Positions 1-7,110 of a stretch of 19,995 nucleotides of DNA are shown here, one piece after another (the stretch's first letter is position 1; the number at the start of each line of letters is the position of its first letter). Location: the NCBI GenBank assembly GCA_937885465.1, contig CAKZZM010000197.1, positions 1 through 19,995 on the forward strand. The letters run 5' to 3'. The DNA comes from an uncultured Bacteroidales bacterium (lineage in GTDB: Bacteria > Bacteroidota > Bacteroidia > Bacteroidales > Paludibacteraceae). The notes below the pieces were generated by a model, which worked only from the letters and a program-made list of their open reading frames with translations, ran no database searches and had not been told where the DNA came from. Position numbers and translations under genes: made by a program.

Positions 1-1
1 T

Positions 2-55
2 GATGTCGGTCAAGGCAAATATACCTCTCTCGTCATTGAATCAACTCAAGAATAA
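2..55 (+). CDS. 3' end of an unidentified gene (partial)
   Basis: The first bases can be read as 17 codons followed by TAA at 53-55 (DVGQGKYTSLVIESTQE). The frame is open from the window edge and agrees in strand with the two genes that follow. It is too short to identify. It could equally be non-coding; the only support is the open frame and the plausible composition. Confidence 0.3.
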   Translation, partial: DVGQGKYTSLVIESTQE

Positions 56-420
56 CAGAAAACAAACCAATAATTTCCGCCTATGACCCACCAGCACTGT
101 AAAGGCAGTGCACAACATACATAAACAAGCATTTGCTTTATTAGGATATTATCAAACTTGGACACTTTGACTATCGTTTTCCTAAATATAGCAAATGTTC
201 ACACCGTGAGTGTGGACATTACTGCATATATTGGAAACGATGGGAGTCCAAGCCCGATAATACCAATATAAACATCATACATTACCCGCAGAGTGTTCAC
301 ACTTTTTCTATGCCCGCCTTACTATACGGATAGTATAAGGATGTCGAATGAATAACGAATATGAATGATGCCACAAATATCAAAACAAGACATTATAAAC
401 CCCTATAAACAACCTAAAAC
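56..420. other. Intergenic region with small hairpins
   Basis: No gene is visible here. It holds three short inverted repeats: GCACTG/CAGTGC (94-99 and 106-111), TGTTCACAC/GTGTGGACA (196-204 and 210-218, one T-G pair) and TACTAT/ATAGTA (320-325 and 330-335). None is followed by a clear U-run. I see no good TAnnTTTG box upstream of the gene at 421, so its promoter is unlocated. Confidence 0.4.
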
Positions 421-1197
421 ATGTACCCTCAATCATTCAAAGACCTGCTCAAAGGTTATTACCCGGACAACTATATTGGTCAGGGCAATCCTTCTGCCAA
501 AATTCTTATCATCGCCAAGGAGTGCACCAACACGAATAACATAGAGTATAAAGAACTTATTACCGATAACTTCCTCGATTGGCAACAGCAACGAACACAG
601 GAACAAATACCCGATTGGTTTGACTGTGGTTGTGATTGGCAACAGTACTACCAGCTGCAACCATTCAAAGGACAGCGGATGTTGATAGACAGAAAAGACA
701 ACCACGGCACCAATGCCACTTTTTATGCATATCAGAAGTTCATAAATGAATTGCTTCCCCCTGAAAACAGAGTTGCGCGAGGTGAAAAGTTGAACTTATT
801 TGATTATTGCTTTATCACTGAACTAAGCACCAAATGCAAGAAATATAGTGGCAGAAAAGAAAACGCGACAGCTCAATCAATAGAAAAGAGACTATTAGGA
901 GAAGATTCTATCCTCCGTCAACCGTTTTTCCAACAATTTCCGATTATCATTTTAGCATGTTTCCGCTACTACGATATGTATGGTATAGATATTCAAAAAC
1001 AATTTAATACGCATTTTGTTCCGCCGACTAAAGAAATCACCAAACATGAATTTATCAATAAACATATAAGTCCCGATGGCAAACGGCTGCTTTTGCATAC
1101 CAACCATTTCTCTATGCGCTCAAATGCTTTTATAGAAGCAGTAGGCGCAGAATGTAAAGCTTTTATCAAACAACAAAACATATCATTAACAAACTAA
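421..1197 (+). CDS. Hypothetical protein, uracil-DNA-glycosylase-superfamily-like
   Basis: A 258-residue soluble protein with no signal peptide or membrane segment. Near the N-terminus (residues 18-33) it has YIGQGNPSAKILIIAKE, which resembles the first beta-strand region of UDG-fold proteins, where a small residue-rich GxGNPxAKILIIGE pattern lines the uracil pocket. Near the C-terminus, HTNHFS (226-231) sits where the family's HPS-type motif would be. The family resemblance is from memory and the catalytic residues are not clearly conserved, so enzymatic activity is not claimed. It ends 12 bases before the start of the secreted T9SS gene, so the two are probably co-transcribed, although no functional link is obvious. 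It could instead be an unrelated alpha/beta protein. Confidence 0.75.
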   Translation: MYPQSFKDLLKGYYPDNYIGQGNPSAKILIIAKECTNTNNIEYKELITDNFLDWQQQRTQEQIPDWFDCGCDWQQYYQLQPFKGQRMLIDRKDNHGTNATFYAYQKFINELLPPENRVARGEKLNLFDYCFITELSTKCKKYSGRKENATAQSIEKRLLGEDSILRQPFFQQFPIIILACFRYYDMYGIDIQKQFNTHFVPPTKEITKHEFINKHISPDGKRLLLHTNHFSMRSNAFIEAVGAECKAFIKQQNISLTN

Positions 1198-1209
1198 AAC
1201 ATTTTCATC

Positions 1210-2664
1210 ATGAAAACAAAACTTACTCTTGCGTGCCTTGCCTTTTCTATTGCAGCAATGGCACAAGTCAGCAACCCGCCGACAGTCTTAAACATTAGTT
1301 CGGACGATGACGACAAATCAACCTACGAAATGTTTGGTGTCGTACCGGCATCTCTCTCTTATGACGGCACAAATCGTGTTTATATTCGCACAGCAGATGA
1401 CCAAGTTGCAATCTACACCAACTCTTTCACTCCTGTCAAACAATTCAATATATCTGCAAATATGGAAGGCGTCCAATTCCGTGAAATAGAAAGAACGGTA
1501 ACAGTAACCGTCACAGGAGGAGAATTGATAAGCCAAAATATAGTTGTATGGGATGGCGATTTAAGTTTGATTGAAATTAACGGTAGTTATGAAGTCCCTA
1601 CTTCATGGGGTGAAACGGAAATAAAAAACTTTCTAGAAAGCGAAGACAATTATAATTATGAAGGTGCAATAATCTCTATCAAACCGCAACCGAATGGTGG
1701 CACATGGTTTATTTATGATATGGATGCTTATACTATTGATGAAAGAGAAACTGGTCATTATTGGAAACCTGGTACTTATGGCAAACAATATCCGACATCT
1801 GCCTATCTATGGCGTAATGGCTATTTGTATTTTGAATACAATATCGGTTATTCTGACGAGTCTCAATATTCCGAAAAACAAGTATCCTTCTCTTATGGCG
1901 AATGGACTGAAACAGGTGAAGTGGGTGGAGAGACAGATATTCAGACATGGGGCATTGGATTCCTCAATTATGATAACGACCAACTCATATTCAATAGTGA
2001 GGACGGAGACGGATTATGCTTGACACAAACTTTATTCAATGAAGATGAACAATATGAGTATTTGCATTTCCCGATTAGTTCTTATTTAGAACGCGAACAG
2101 GGACCAATTGCTAACTACCCTATATGTTCTGATTGTTACAATGAATCAACTTCTTATACTGAAATTAGTGATAGATATTATCAAGCATCTTATTCCGGTT
2201 TCAATGTAATGTCGGAAACAGGCAGCACATTACAATCTATCTCCTTCCCAAGTGGTTTTGTAATGAAGGGATATATTCATGCTCAAATAATCAAATTATC
2301 CGATGAATACTACATTATCTGCACTGGAGAAATGAACGACAATGCAGCCATGCTTGTTTATAAAATCAATCGTACAGGGACAGGCTCAAATATTCAGCAA
2401 GTCTCTGCTCCTATGTCCATTGCCGCATTCCCAAGCCCGGCAAACCGTAATCAGACTATCACCATCAACCTCGGTGGCGACAACAAAACCGCTACGGAGT
2501 TGCAGGTGGTAAACATGAACGGACAAGTCCTTGACCGCCGCACTATTCCCGCAGGTCAGCAGCAAACAACCTTGCCTGCTTCACGTCTCGCACTCGGCAC
2601 CAACCTCATCAACGCAACCCAAAACGGACAACCCATCGGCACTACCCGTGTAATAGTAAAGTAA
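1210..2664 (+). CDS. Secreted protein with T9SS type A C-terminal sorting domain
   Basis: A 484-residue exported protein. Residues 1-19 form a classical signal peptide: the basic start MKTK, a hydrophobic core, then AMA before Q. The middle (about 20-395) is rich in Tyr, Asp, Glu, Ser and Thr, with repeated short strand-like stretches, suggesting a beta-rich (possibly propeller) domain that I cannot assign. The last 80 or so residues (about 402-484) are a typical type A sorting domain: PSPANRNQTITINL, then LQVVNMNGQVLDRRTI, then a LALGTNLI strand and a final TTRVIVK. In this family the domain directs passage through the type IX secretion system and is usually cleaved at the surface. The start ATG lies 12 bases behind the upstream gene. 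The substrate or binding partner is unknown. Confidence 0.85.
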   Translation: MKTKLTLACLAFSIAAMAQVSNPPTVLNISSDDDDKSTYEMFGVVPASLSYDGTNRVYIRTADDQVAIYTNSFTPVKQFNISANMEGVQFREIERTVTVTVTGGELISQNIVVWDGDLSLIEINGSYEVPTSWGETEIKNFLESEDNYNYEGAIISIKPQPNGGTWFIYDMDAYTIDERETGHYWKPGTYGKQYPTSAYLWRNGYLYFEYNIGYSDESQYSEKQVSFSYGEWTETGEVGGETDIQTWGIGFLNYDNDQLIFNSEDGDGLCLTQTLFNEDEQYEYLHFPISSYLEREQGPIANYPICSDCYNESTSYTEISDRYYQASYSGFNVMSETGSTLQSISFPSGFVMKGYIHAQIIKLSDEYYIICTGEMNDNAAMLVYKINRTGTGSNIQQVSAPMSIAAFPSPANRNQTITINLGGDNKTATELQVVNMNGQVLDRRTIPAGQQQTTLPASRLALGTNLINATQNGQPIGTTRVIVK

Positions 2665-2717
2665 CCCGGCATCAGCCCCCAAGCGGTTTCAGTACTATTG
2701 GTAGCCGTTGTTATGAT

Positions 2718-2803
2718 TGTCGAAATGCTATTTCGACATCGGTCGCCAGACCGAAGCGCTTCGTTCATTGTGTCGGATATTATCCGACATCGGCAAAAGC
2801 CGA
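2718..2803. repeat. Cluster of adjacent palindromes after the T9SS gene
   Basis: Five inverted repeats lie nearly end to end: TGTCGAAAT/ATTTCGACA with loop GCT (2718-2738); TCGGTC/GACCGA with loop GCCA (2739-2754); CGAAGCGCTTCG (2752-2763); TGTCGGATA/TATCCGACA with a 1-base centre (2771-2789); and TCGGC/GCCGA with loop AAAA (2790-2803). The first and fourth share TGTCG and CGACA ends with palindromes near 19853-19921. They lie between convergent genes, as REP-like or terminator-like elements often do. Confidence 0.7.
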
Positions 2804-2824
2804 CAGTAGTAGTACTATCACAAT

Positions 2825-2851
2825 AAAGGCACTCCCTCGTGAAGTGCCTTT
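2825..2851. terminator. Probable bidirectional terminator hairpin
   Basis: AAAGGCACT (2825-2833) pairs perfectly with AGTGCCTTT (2843-2851) around a 9-base loop. It lies between the end of the plus-strand T9SS gene and the end of the minus-strand thiol peroxidase gene, where a shared terminator is expected. The T-run is short (TTT) on either strand, so termination strength is uncertain. Confidence 0.55.
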
Positions 2852-2970
2852 ACCATATTCACCCAAAGAAGTCTTCCGCACCGGAATCATATACAATTAT
2901 GTGCGGACCTTTGACGGATTATCCGCATTCGCAATCAGGGCGTACTTATCGCCACAAAAAGAAGTATGCT

Positions 2971-3417
2971 TTATCCCAATACCTGCTCCGCGTGGTTCTT
3001 GGTATCTACCTTCTCGATGATGCGCTCCAATGTGCCGTCTGCCGCAAAAACGAAGGTCTTGCGAAGCGTGCCCATACTTGTCTTGCCGTAGAGTTTCTTC
3101 TCACCCCACGCGCCGAGAGCCTGTAGTAGTTCAGTCGTTGGGTCGCTCAGTAGCGGGAACGGCAGGTCGTATTTGGCGATGAACCGCTGATGCGAAGCAG
3201 GCGAGTCTTTGCTCACACCATACACCTGATACCCGCGTGCAAGGAACGAGTGGTAGTTGTCGCGAATATTGCACGCCTCGGCGGTACAACCCGGAGTCGA
3301 GTCCTTGGGATATACATAAAGAACGGTCGGCTTGCCGATAAGGTCCTTGTCGGTAACGACCTGCCCATCTTGATTAAGCACGCTAAACTGCGGCATCTTG
3401 TCTCCAATCTGTAGCAT
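2971..3417 (-). CDS. bcp: Thioredoxin-dependent thiol peroxidase (Bcp/PrxQ type)
   Basis: A 148-residue cytosolic peroxiredoxin that reduces hydrogen peroxide and organic hydroperoxides, with thioredoxin as the usual electron donor. The signature YPKDSTPGCTAEAC is present: Cys44 is the peroxidatic cysteine in the PxxxTPGC motif, and Cys49, five residues on, is the resolving cysteine of the atypical two-Cys PrxQ class. GVSKDSPASHQRF and LPFPLLSD follow at the expected places, and the length is normal for the family. The ATG at 3417 begins MLQIGDKMPQF, the usual N-terminal strand. It is a stand-alone gene on the edge of the defence island and marks the border with ordinary chromosomal DNA. No TAnnTTTG promoter box is obvious upstream. 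Confidence 0.93.
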   Translation of the reverse strand: MLQIGDKMPQFSVLNQDGQVVTDKDLIGKPTVLYVYPKDSTPGCTAEACNIRDNYHSFLARGYQVYGVSKDSPASHQRFIAKYDLPFPLLSDPTTELLQALGAWGEKKLYGKTSMGTLRKTFVFAADGTLERIIEKVDTKNHAEQVLG

Positions 3418-3476
3418 AATTTATAGGGTTTATAATTGCATATTCATATTATTCTTTTCTTTGCAGCCGTTTAGTA

Positions 3477-3518
3477 GCGAAGCACTCCCGTGCTTCGCAT
3501 GCAGGCGAGCTGCCTGCA
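3477..3518. repeat. Two strong hairpins between the RhuM and bcp genes
   Basis: GCGAAGCAC/GTGCTTCGC with loop TCCC (3477-3498) is a perfect 9-bp stem. It is followed directly by TGCAGGC/GCCTGCA with loop GAGCT (3500-3518). They lie between the RhuM stop and the bcp start, both on the minus strand, so they could terminate the RhuM transcript. There is no clear U-run after either hairpin. Confidence 0.5.
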
Positions 3519-3570
3519 CTCCAATAGAACCATAATCATACAACGCTAATGACCGATTTGGGTTTAATTA

Positions 3571-4629
3571 TTACTCCTCCTGTTCGTCAAGAGGTAGTAT
3601 AGGCAGAGTGAACTTATCAAAGTCGGATTGGTAAAGTTGGTCTTGGATGATGCGGTATTTCTCAAACTCTGTTTCGGCTTTTAACTGCGCGAGTTCTGCG
3701 GAAATCTTGCCTGAATCTTGTAGTATCTCCCTATCCCACAGCTTCAGGAAACGGTTCAGTCTGTCTTCCCAGTCTGCCATTGTCATCGGTATATGACGGA
3801 TTGCCTGCATTTCGGCAAAATCTAAATAGGCGGACACTATACGCGCCAATTGCTGCAACTCATCTTCTGTTAGATAATTTTTCGCGACCACTACGTCATA
3901 ACGGTGTATCTTCCCGTTAGGAGCACCTTCCCACGATGTAAGACCCATGTGTTCTTTTTCGGCATCGGCACGTTCATAAATGAGTTCTGCCGCAGTGTGT
4001 TGATGGATGGAATAATGCATCTTGTTCTGCACGGCAGCAAAGAACCGTTGTGTTGCCGTAGCCGTTGGGTCATAGTCAATACTGGTGGCGTAGATGTCGG
4101 TTATCTTCTGATAGAAACGACGTTCGGAGAGGCGTATCTCACGCACTTTCTCCAATTGTTTCTCGAAGTAGTCTTTGGTGAGAATAGTACCGCCGTTTTT
4201 CAATCGCTCTGAATCCATCACCCAGCCTTGTATCGTGTAGTCCTTGACGATGGCATTGGCCCATTTGCGGAACTGTACGGCGCGTTCGTTATTCACCTTA
4301 AATCCCACTGCAATAATCATTTGCAGACTATAATGTTTCACTTCACGGGAGACTTGGCGCATGCCTTCGGTTTGAACTATTCGGAAATTCCTAATAGTTG
4401 CCTCTTCTTGCAATTCGTGGTCGCTGTAAATCTTTTGAATATGCTCATTGATGGTAGGTACTTCCACGCCATATAACTCTGCCATCAGGCGTTGGGTAAG
4501 CCAGATGTTCTCGTCTTCGTAGCGTAGTTCCACACTCTGCAGTTGGTCGCCTACAGCACTGATAAAGGTCAGATACTCGGCAGCCGAACTGCGAATGGTT
4601 ATTTCTTTTGATGTTTTTTTCCGTGGCAT
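3571..4629 (-). CDS. rhuM: RhuM family protein (Virulence_RhuM domain)
   Basis: A 352-residue protein covering the full RhuM family pattern. Residues 50-75 give LTQRLMAELYGVEVPTIN, a helix-turn-helix-like ORF6N/Bro-type region. It continues with the family core around residues 88-145 (REVKHYSLQMIIAVGFKV, then AVQFRKWANAIVKDYTIQGW) and a long helical C-terminal half (about 160-345) containing SAYLDFAE and WEDRLNRFL. RhuM was named from a Salmonella pathogenicity island gene. Members are common in defence islands and near restriction systems, but the biochemical role is not established. The ATG at 4629 has a TATCTTTG box about 80 bases upstream, inside a repeat that also precedes the ATP-binding gene at 5038. 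Assignment to the family is firm; function is not. Confidence 0.85.
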   Translation of the reverse strand: MPRKKTSKEITIRSSAAEYLTFISAVGDQLQSVELRYEDENIWLTQRLMAELYGVEVPTINEHIQKIYSDHELQEEATIRNFRIVQTEGMRQVSREVKHYSLQMIIAVGFKVNNERAVQFRKWANAIVKDYTIQGWVMDSERLKNGGTILTKDYFEKQLEKVREIRLSERRFYQKITDIYATSIDYDPTATATQRFFAAVQNKMHYSIHQHTAAELIYERADAEKEHMGLTSWEGAPNGKIHRYDVVVAKNYLTEDELQQLARIVSAYLDFAEMQAIRHIPMTMADWEDRLNRFLKLWDREILQDSGKISAELAQLKAETEFEKYRIIQDQLYQSDFDKFTLPILPLDEQEE

Positions 4630-4706
4630 AGTGTTTTGTTGAATATTATATGCTTAATCGTTATTATTTCATCGTTATTATTTCGGTTTGACTGCTGTCG
4701 TTCCCG

Positions 4707-4838
4707 AGTGCAAAGATACGATATTTTGATTCGGCGCAGTGGGTCTTGAAGGAGCTCGGCGGGGTTTAGAGGGTTTTGGTGGGTTTTGGTGGATGTTAGT
4801 GATTTATATAGGGATTTGAGGGAAAAGGTTGTGTAATT
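4707..4838 (-). repeat. Leader repeat, copy 1 (before the RhuM gene)
   Basis: A 132-bp stretch matches 6648-6790 in the same orientation, with small differences. On the minus strand it carries a TATCTTTG -7 box near its downstream end and three AAA(A) tracts spaced 10 bases apart. It ends at AATT (4835-4838), exactly where the vsr reading frame stops being recognisable. In both copies the repeat lies just upstream of an accessory gene. Confidence 0.8.
4711..4718 (-). promoter_or_regulatory. -7 box for the RhuM gene (TATCTTTG)
   Basis: On the minus strand this reads TATCTTTG followed by CA, a full match to the Bacteroidota TAnnTTTG element. Transcription would start near 4704 and leave a leader of about 75 bases. 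No convincing TTG -33 element is seen at the usual 19-21 base spacing. Confidence 0.55.
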
Positions 4839-4925
4839 CCGAACCAATATATCCTGCTTCGTTACCTTGCTGCGTATATGCAACATGCAGCGGTGGCGTT
4901 GGGCAGGTGTCAGGACATCGGGCAT
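4839..4925 (-). pseudogene. vsr: vsr remnant: N-terminal 29 codons of a very short patch repair endonuclease
   Basis: From the ATG at 4925 the minus strand reads MPDVLTPAQRHRCM, then HIRSK and TKQDILVR. This is the conserved N-terminal segment of Vsr endonucleases, which nick DNA 5' of T:G mismatches left by deaminated 5-methylcytosine. Family members are about 130-150 residues long and continue with the catalytic Asp and the GCFWH-type zinc/active-site region, all of which is missing here. After codon 29 the frame enters the 4707-4838 repeat and runs on as unrelated sequence to a stop at 4599. The start codon is intact but the product cannot be active. In many genomes vsr accompanies a cytosine-5 methyltransferase, so this stub probably belonged to the operon at 7111-15599. 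Confidence 0.75.
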
Positions 4926-5037
4926 AGGGTAAGATTAATAGCACTTTTTCTATATATAGTACAGCGCTGCAAATAACAACTATCTGAAAATAAGTATACT
5001 ATGAGGCAAACGGATTTACTTTGCAAATAAAAAAACA
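4926..5037. other. Spacer between the ATP-binding gene and the vsr stub
   Basis: These 112 AT-rich bases hold no gene. They contain no strong terminator and no clear promoter for the vsr stub. Confidence 0.4.
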
Positions 5038-6483
5038 TCAACCATAATATGGTATATATGTCATATACTTTTTAGAAGCAGTCTCTGCATCTGCCGGTTT
5101 AATAAATCCTGCTTCTAATGTATCAGCAATAATCCTTGAAGCCACGGAAGAATCATTTTTCCCAATCTCAAATCTCTCTCTTACAGACTGATTGTTTATA
5201 GCCTTTCCGTCTTCATACATCAAACATGTATGCTGATAACATGCTGCTATTTTTTCTGGTTTAGTCATCTCTTTGAGACTTTTTTGCGGGAAAAGAAATA
5301 CACGCGTGTGCTGATCGCTTTTTGTGAATTTGACTGCCGGCAAATTCATTTTTTCTACTGCTTCTACAGCACGGTCTATTCCGCTCCCTCTTCGCTCGCA
5401 CATACCGAGAAGGAACATCGTTTGCGCCAATGCCTCATTTCTGGATTGAGGTGGTAAATCAATTAGTCGATTAATATCATTAAGAGGAGCACCGGCATTA
5501 GTTATGGTCAGACGGTTAGAAAATATCTCAATTGTTACCGGCATCCCTTTTATGAAAAAGTCTTGGTGCACAAGTGCGTTTGCGACAAACTCTCTAATTG
5601 CAATACGCGGATATGTAGGAACACTTTCTCTTTTAATATCAATGGATTCAGAACTTGTTTGTTGCATAATAAACTCTATCAACCCTTCAAATCCCACAGC
5701 ATATCCGTACGCCGCATGTTGTTCAAATTCTTGCTGCCTATTATTGATTCCTATGTATTTGCGGACAATCACTTCATGTCCATTCAGATTAGGAAAGTCG
5801 TTCAAATGGTTGGCAAATAACAATGCCCCCAAGTTAGTTATGTCCCACTTATCCCCGTTTGGTTCACAAAAACCGTAGTCTTTCAGTTTATCAATTATAG
5901 CATCGGACGAATTGGGAACATTTTTGTCAATCAGGCGATATAACGTAATGTAATTTAGTTTTTCCAGCACTTCAGCAGCCGACAAACCAATAGCTGCTTT
6001 TTGTTTCTCAAAAGTTATGCCCTGGGTTAGAGCGATCATTGCTTTTACCTGGTCTCTGGACATTTTAACAGTTTGTCCTGCCGAACGATGATACGCACTA
6101 TAAATATCTTTACCTCGCATGTATACCGGTTTATCCATTTGTTCCGGCACGTACACAAACAATAATGAATGTCCCTCATACATGATCACTTCATGTTCAA
6201 TCTGAACAGGGGATGCCAGATTATTCAGCGCGATATTACCCAATGTCTGAATGATTTTATCTGTCTCTGCTTTTGACATATCAAAATATGAACCATCAGA
6301 ATCGTGAACGCCAAACACGAATAATCCTCCGCCCTTTTGATTAGCGAAAGCACATATATGTTGTGCCAAACGTTCTGTTTTTTCCGACAAACCGCTTTTC
6401 CAGTCCAACTCATTCAATTCTGTTGGAACAGGATGTAAACTATTATTAAGAACTTCTATGGCTTTTTCTTTCCATGTATTCAT
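5038..6483 (-). CDS. ATP-binding protein with AlbA_2 (Schlafen-like) and GHKL ATPase domains
   Basis: A 481-residue protein. Residues about 24-150 form an AlbA_2 domain, with LDWKSGLSEKTERLAQHICAFANQKGGGLFVFGV spanning the helix and the GG-turn strand typical of the family. Residues about 290-400 form a GHKL-type (HATPase_c_4) module: the N-box REFVANALVHQDF (297-309) and a glycine-rich CERRGSGIDRAVEA lid (362-375). The C-terminal 75 residues look like a winged helix. Such proteins are often annotated as putative transcriptional regulators or RNA-binding ATPases and are frequent in defence islands; the role of this one is unknown. It has its own promoter in the 6648-6790 repeat, so it is likely a separate cassette rather than a sixth gene of the methyltransferase operon. 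Confidence 0.85.
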   Translation of the reverse strand: MNTWKEKAIEVLNNSLHPVPTELNELDWKSGLSEKTERLAQHICAFANQKGGGLFVFGVHDSDGSYFDMSKAETDKIIQTLGNIALNNLASPVQIEHEVIMYEGHSLLFVYVPEQMDKPVYMRGKDIYSAYHRSAGQTVKMSRDQVKAMIALTQGITFEKQKAAIGLSAAEVLEKLNYITLYRLIDKNVPNSSDAIIDKLKDYGFCEPNGDKWDITNLGALLFANHLNDFPNLNGHEVIVRKYIGINNRQQEFEQHAAYGYAVGFEGLIEFIMQQTSSESIDIKRESVPTYPRIAIREFVANALVHQDFFIKGMPVTIEIFSNRLTITNAGAPLNDINRLIDLPPQSRNEALAQTMFLLGMCERRGSGIDRAVEAVEKMNLPAVKFTKSDQHTRVFLFPQKSLKEMTKPEKIAACYQHTCLMYEDGKAINNQSVRERFEIGKNDSSVASRIIADTLEAGFIKPADAETASKKYMTYIPYYG

Positions 6484-6647
6484 AATTGTTGTATATGCTT
6501 TGTTTATGTTTGCTTTGTTATTGTCTATTGTTTCTCTTTTCCCCCATCAGTTCTGACCATGTGGTGAATAAGGGTGCTGTTGTCCGGTTGCCACGATTGA
6601 GTGTATGGTGAGGTTGTAGTATTCCGGTTGGGCTATTATTTATTTGC

Positions 6648-6790
6648 AGTGCAAAGATACGATATATTTGATTCGGCGCAGTGGGTCTTGAAGGGTCTCG
6701 GCGGGTTTTAGAGTGTTTTAGAGTGTTTTGGCGTGTTTTGGAGGGTGTTAGTGAATTATATAGGGATTTGAGGGAAAAGGTTGTGTAATT
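6648..6790 (-). repeat. Leader repeat, copy 2 (before the AlbA_2 ATP-binding gene)
   Basis: A 143-bp match to 4707-4838. It is longer because it has an extra 10-base unit in the A-tract section: four AAAA tracts at exact 10-base steps on the minus strand, against three in copy 1. It carries the same TATCTTTG box and the same end (GGTTGTGTAATT). It lies about 165 bases upstream of the gene start at 6483. Confidence 0.8.
6652..6659 (-). promoter_or_regulatory. -7 box for the AlbA_2 ATP-binding gene (TATCTTTG)
   Basis: The minus strand reads TATCTTTG then CA, a full match to TAnnTTTG. A start near 6645 would give a leader of about 160 bases. As in copy 1, no clear TTG -33 element is visible. 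The phased A-tracts occupy roughly -50 to -95. Confidence 0.5.
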
Positions 6791-7110
6791 TGCTCTCTCT
6801 TTGCTCTTTATTGCTCGGAAACCTCATTAACCGAACGAATAACCCAAACCATCAGTGTGAAGTCTGCGAATAACCTTTTTTATATTTCCATGTCTATTCT
6901 GATATATGACTATAAAGATAGGTTTATGGATTGGAGTCTGTAGTTGCGTGCGGTTTTTTTTCAGGTTGGTTCTGTCTGTTTAGGTATTTTCGTTTTTTCT
7001 ATTTGACTGCAAAGACACGACTGGCTGGAAATGTATTATCTTCCTGCTTTCGCAAATTTATAATTTTACCACATACTTCTCAATTTTGTCTTGACTATTT
7101 GCTTTTTTAT
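6791..7110. other. Gene-free region downstream of the AIPR gene
   Basis: These 320 AT-rich bases contain no credible gene. A minus-strand TGTCTTTGCA near 7009-7018 resembles a -7 box with one mismatch. No convincing terminator for the five-gene operon is visible, so transcription may run on toward the AlbA_2 gene. Confidence 0.4.

Noticed and set aside
5038..6483. The AlbA_2 ATP-binding gene as the sixth gene of the methyltransferase operon
   Set aside because: It is separated from the AIPR gene by 627 bases and has its own -7 box in a repeat shared with the RhuM gene, so it is more likely an independent cassette.
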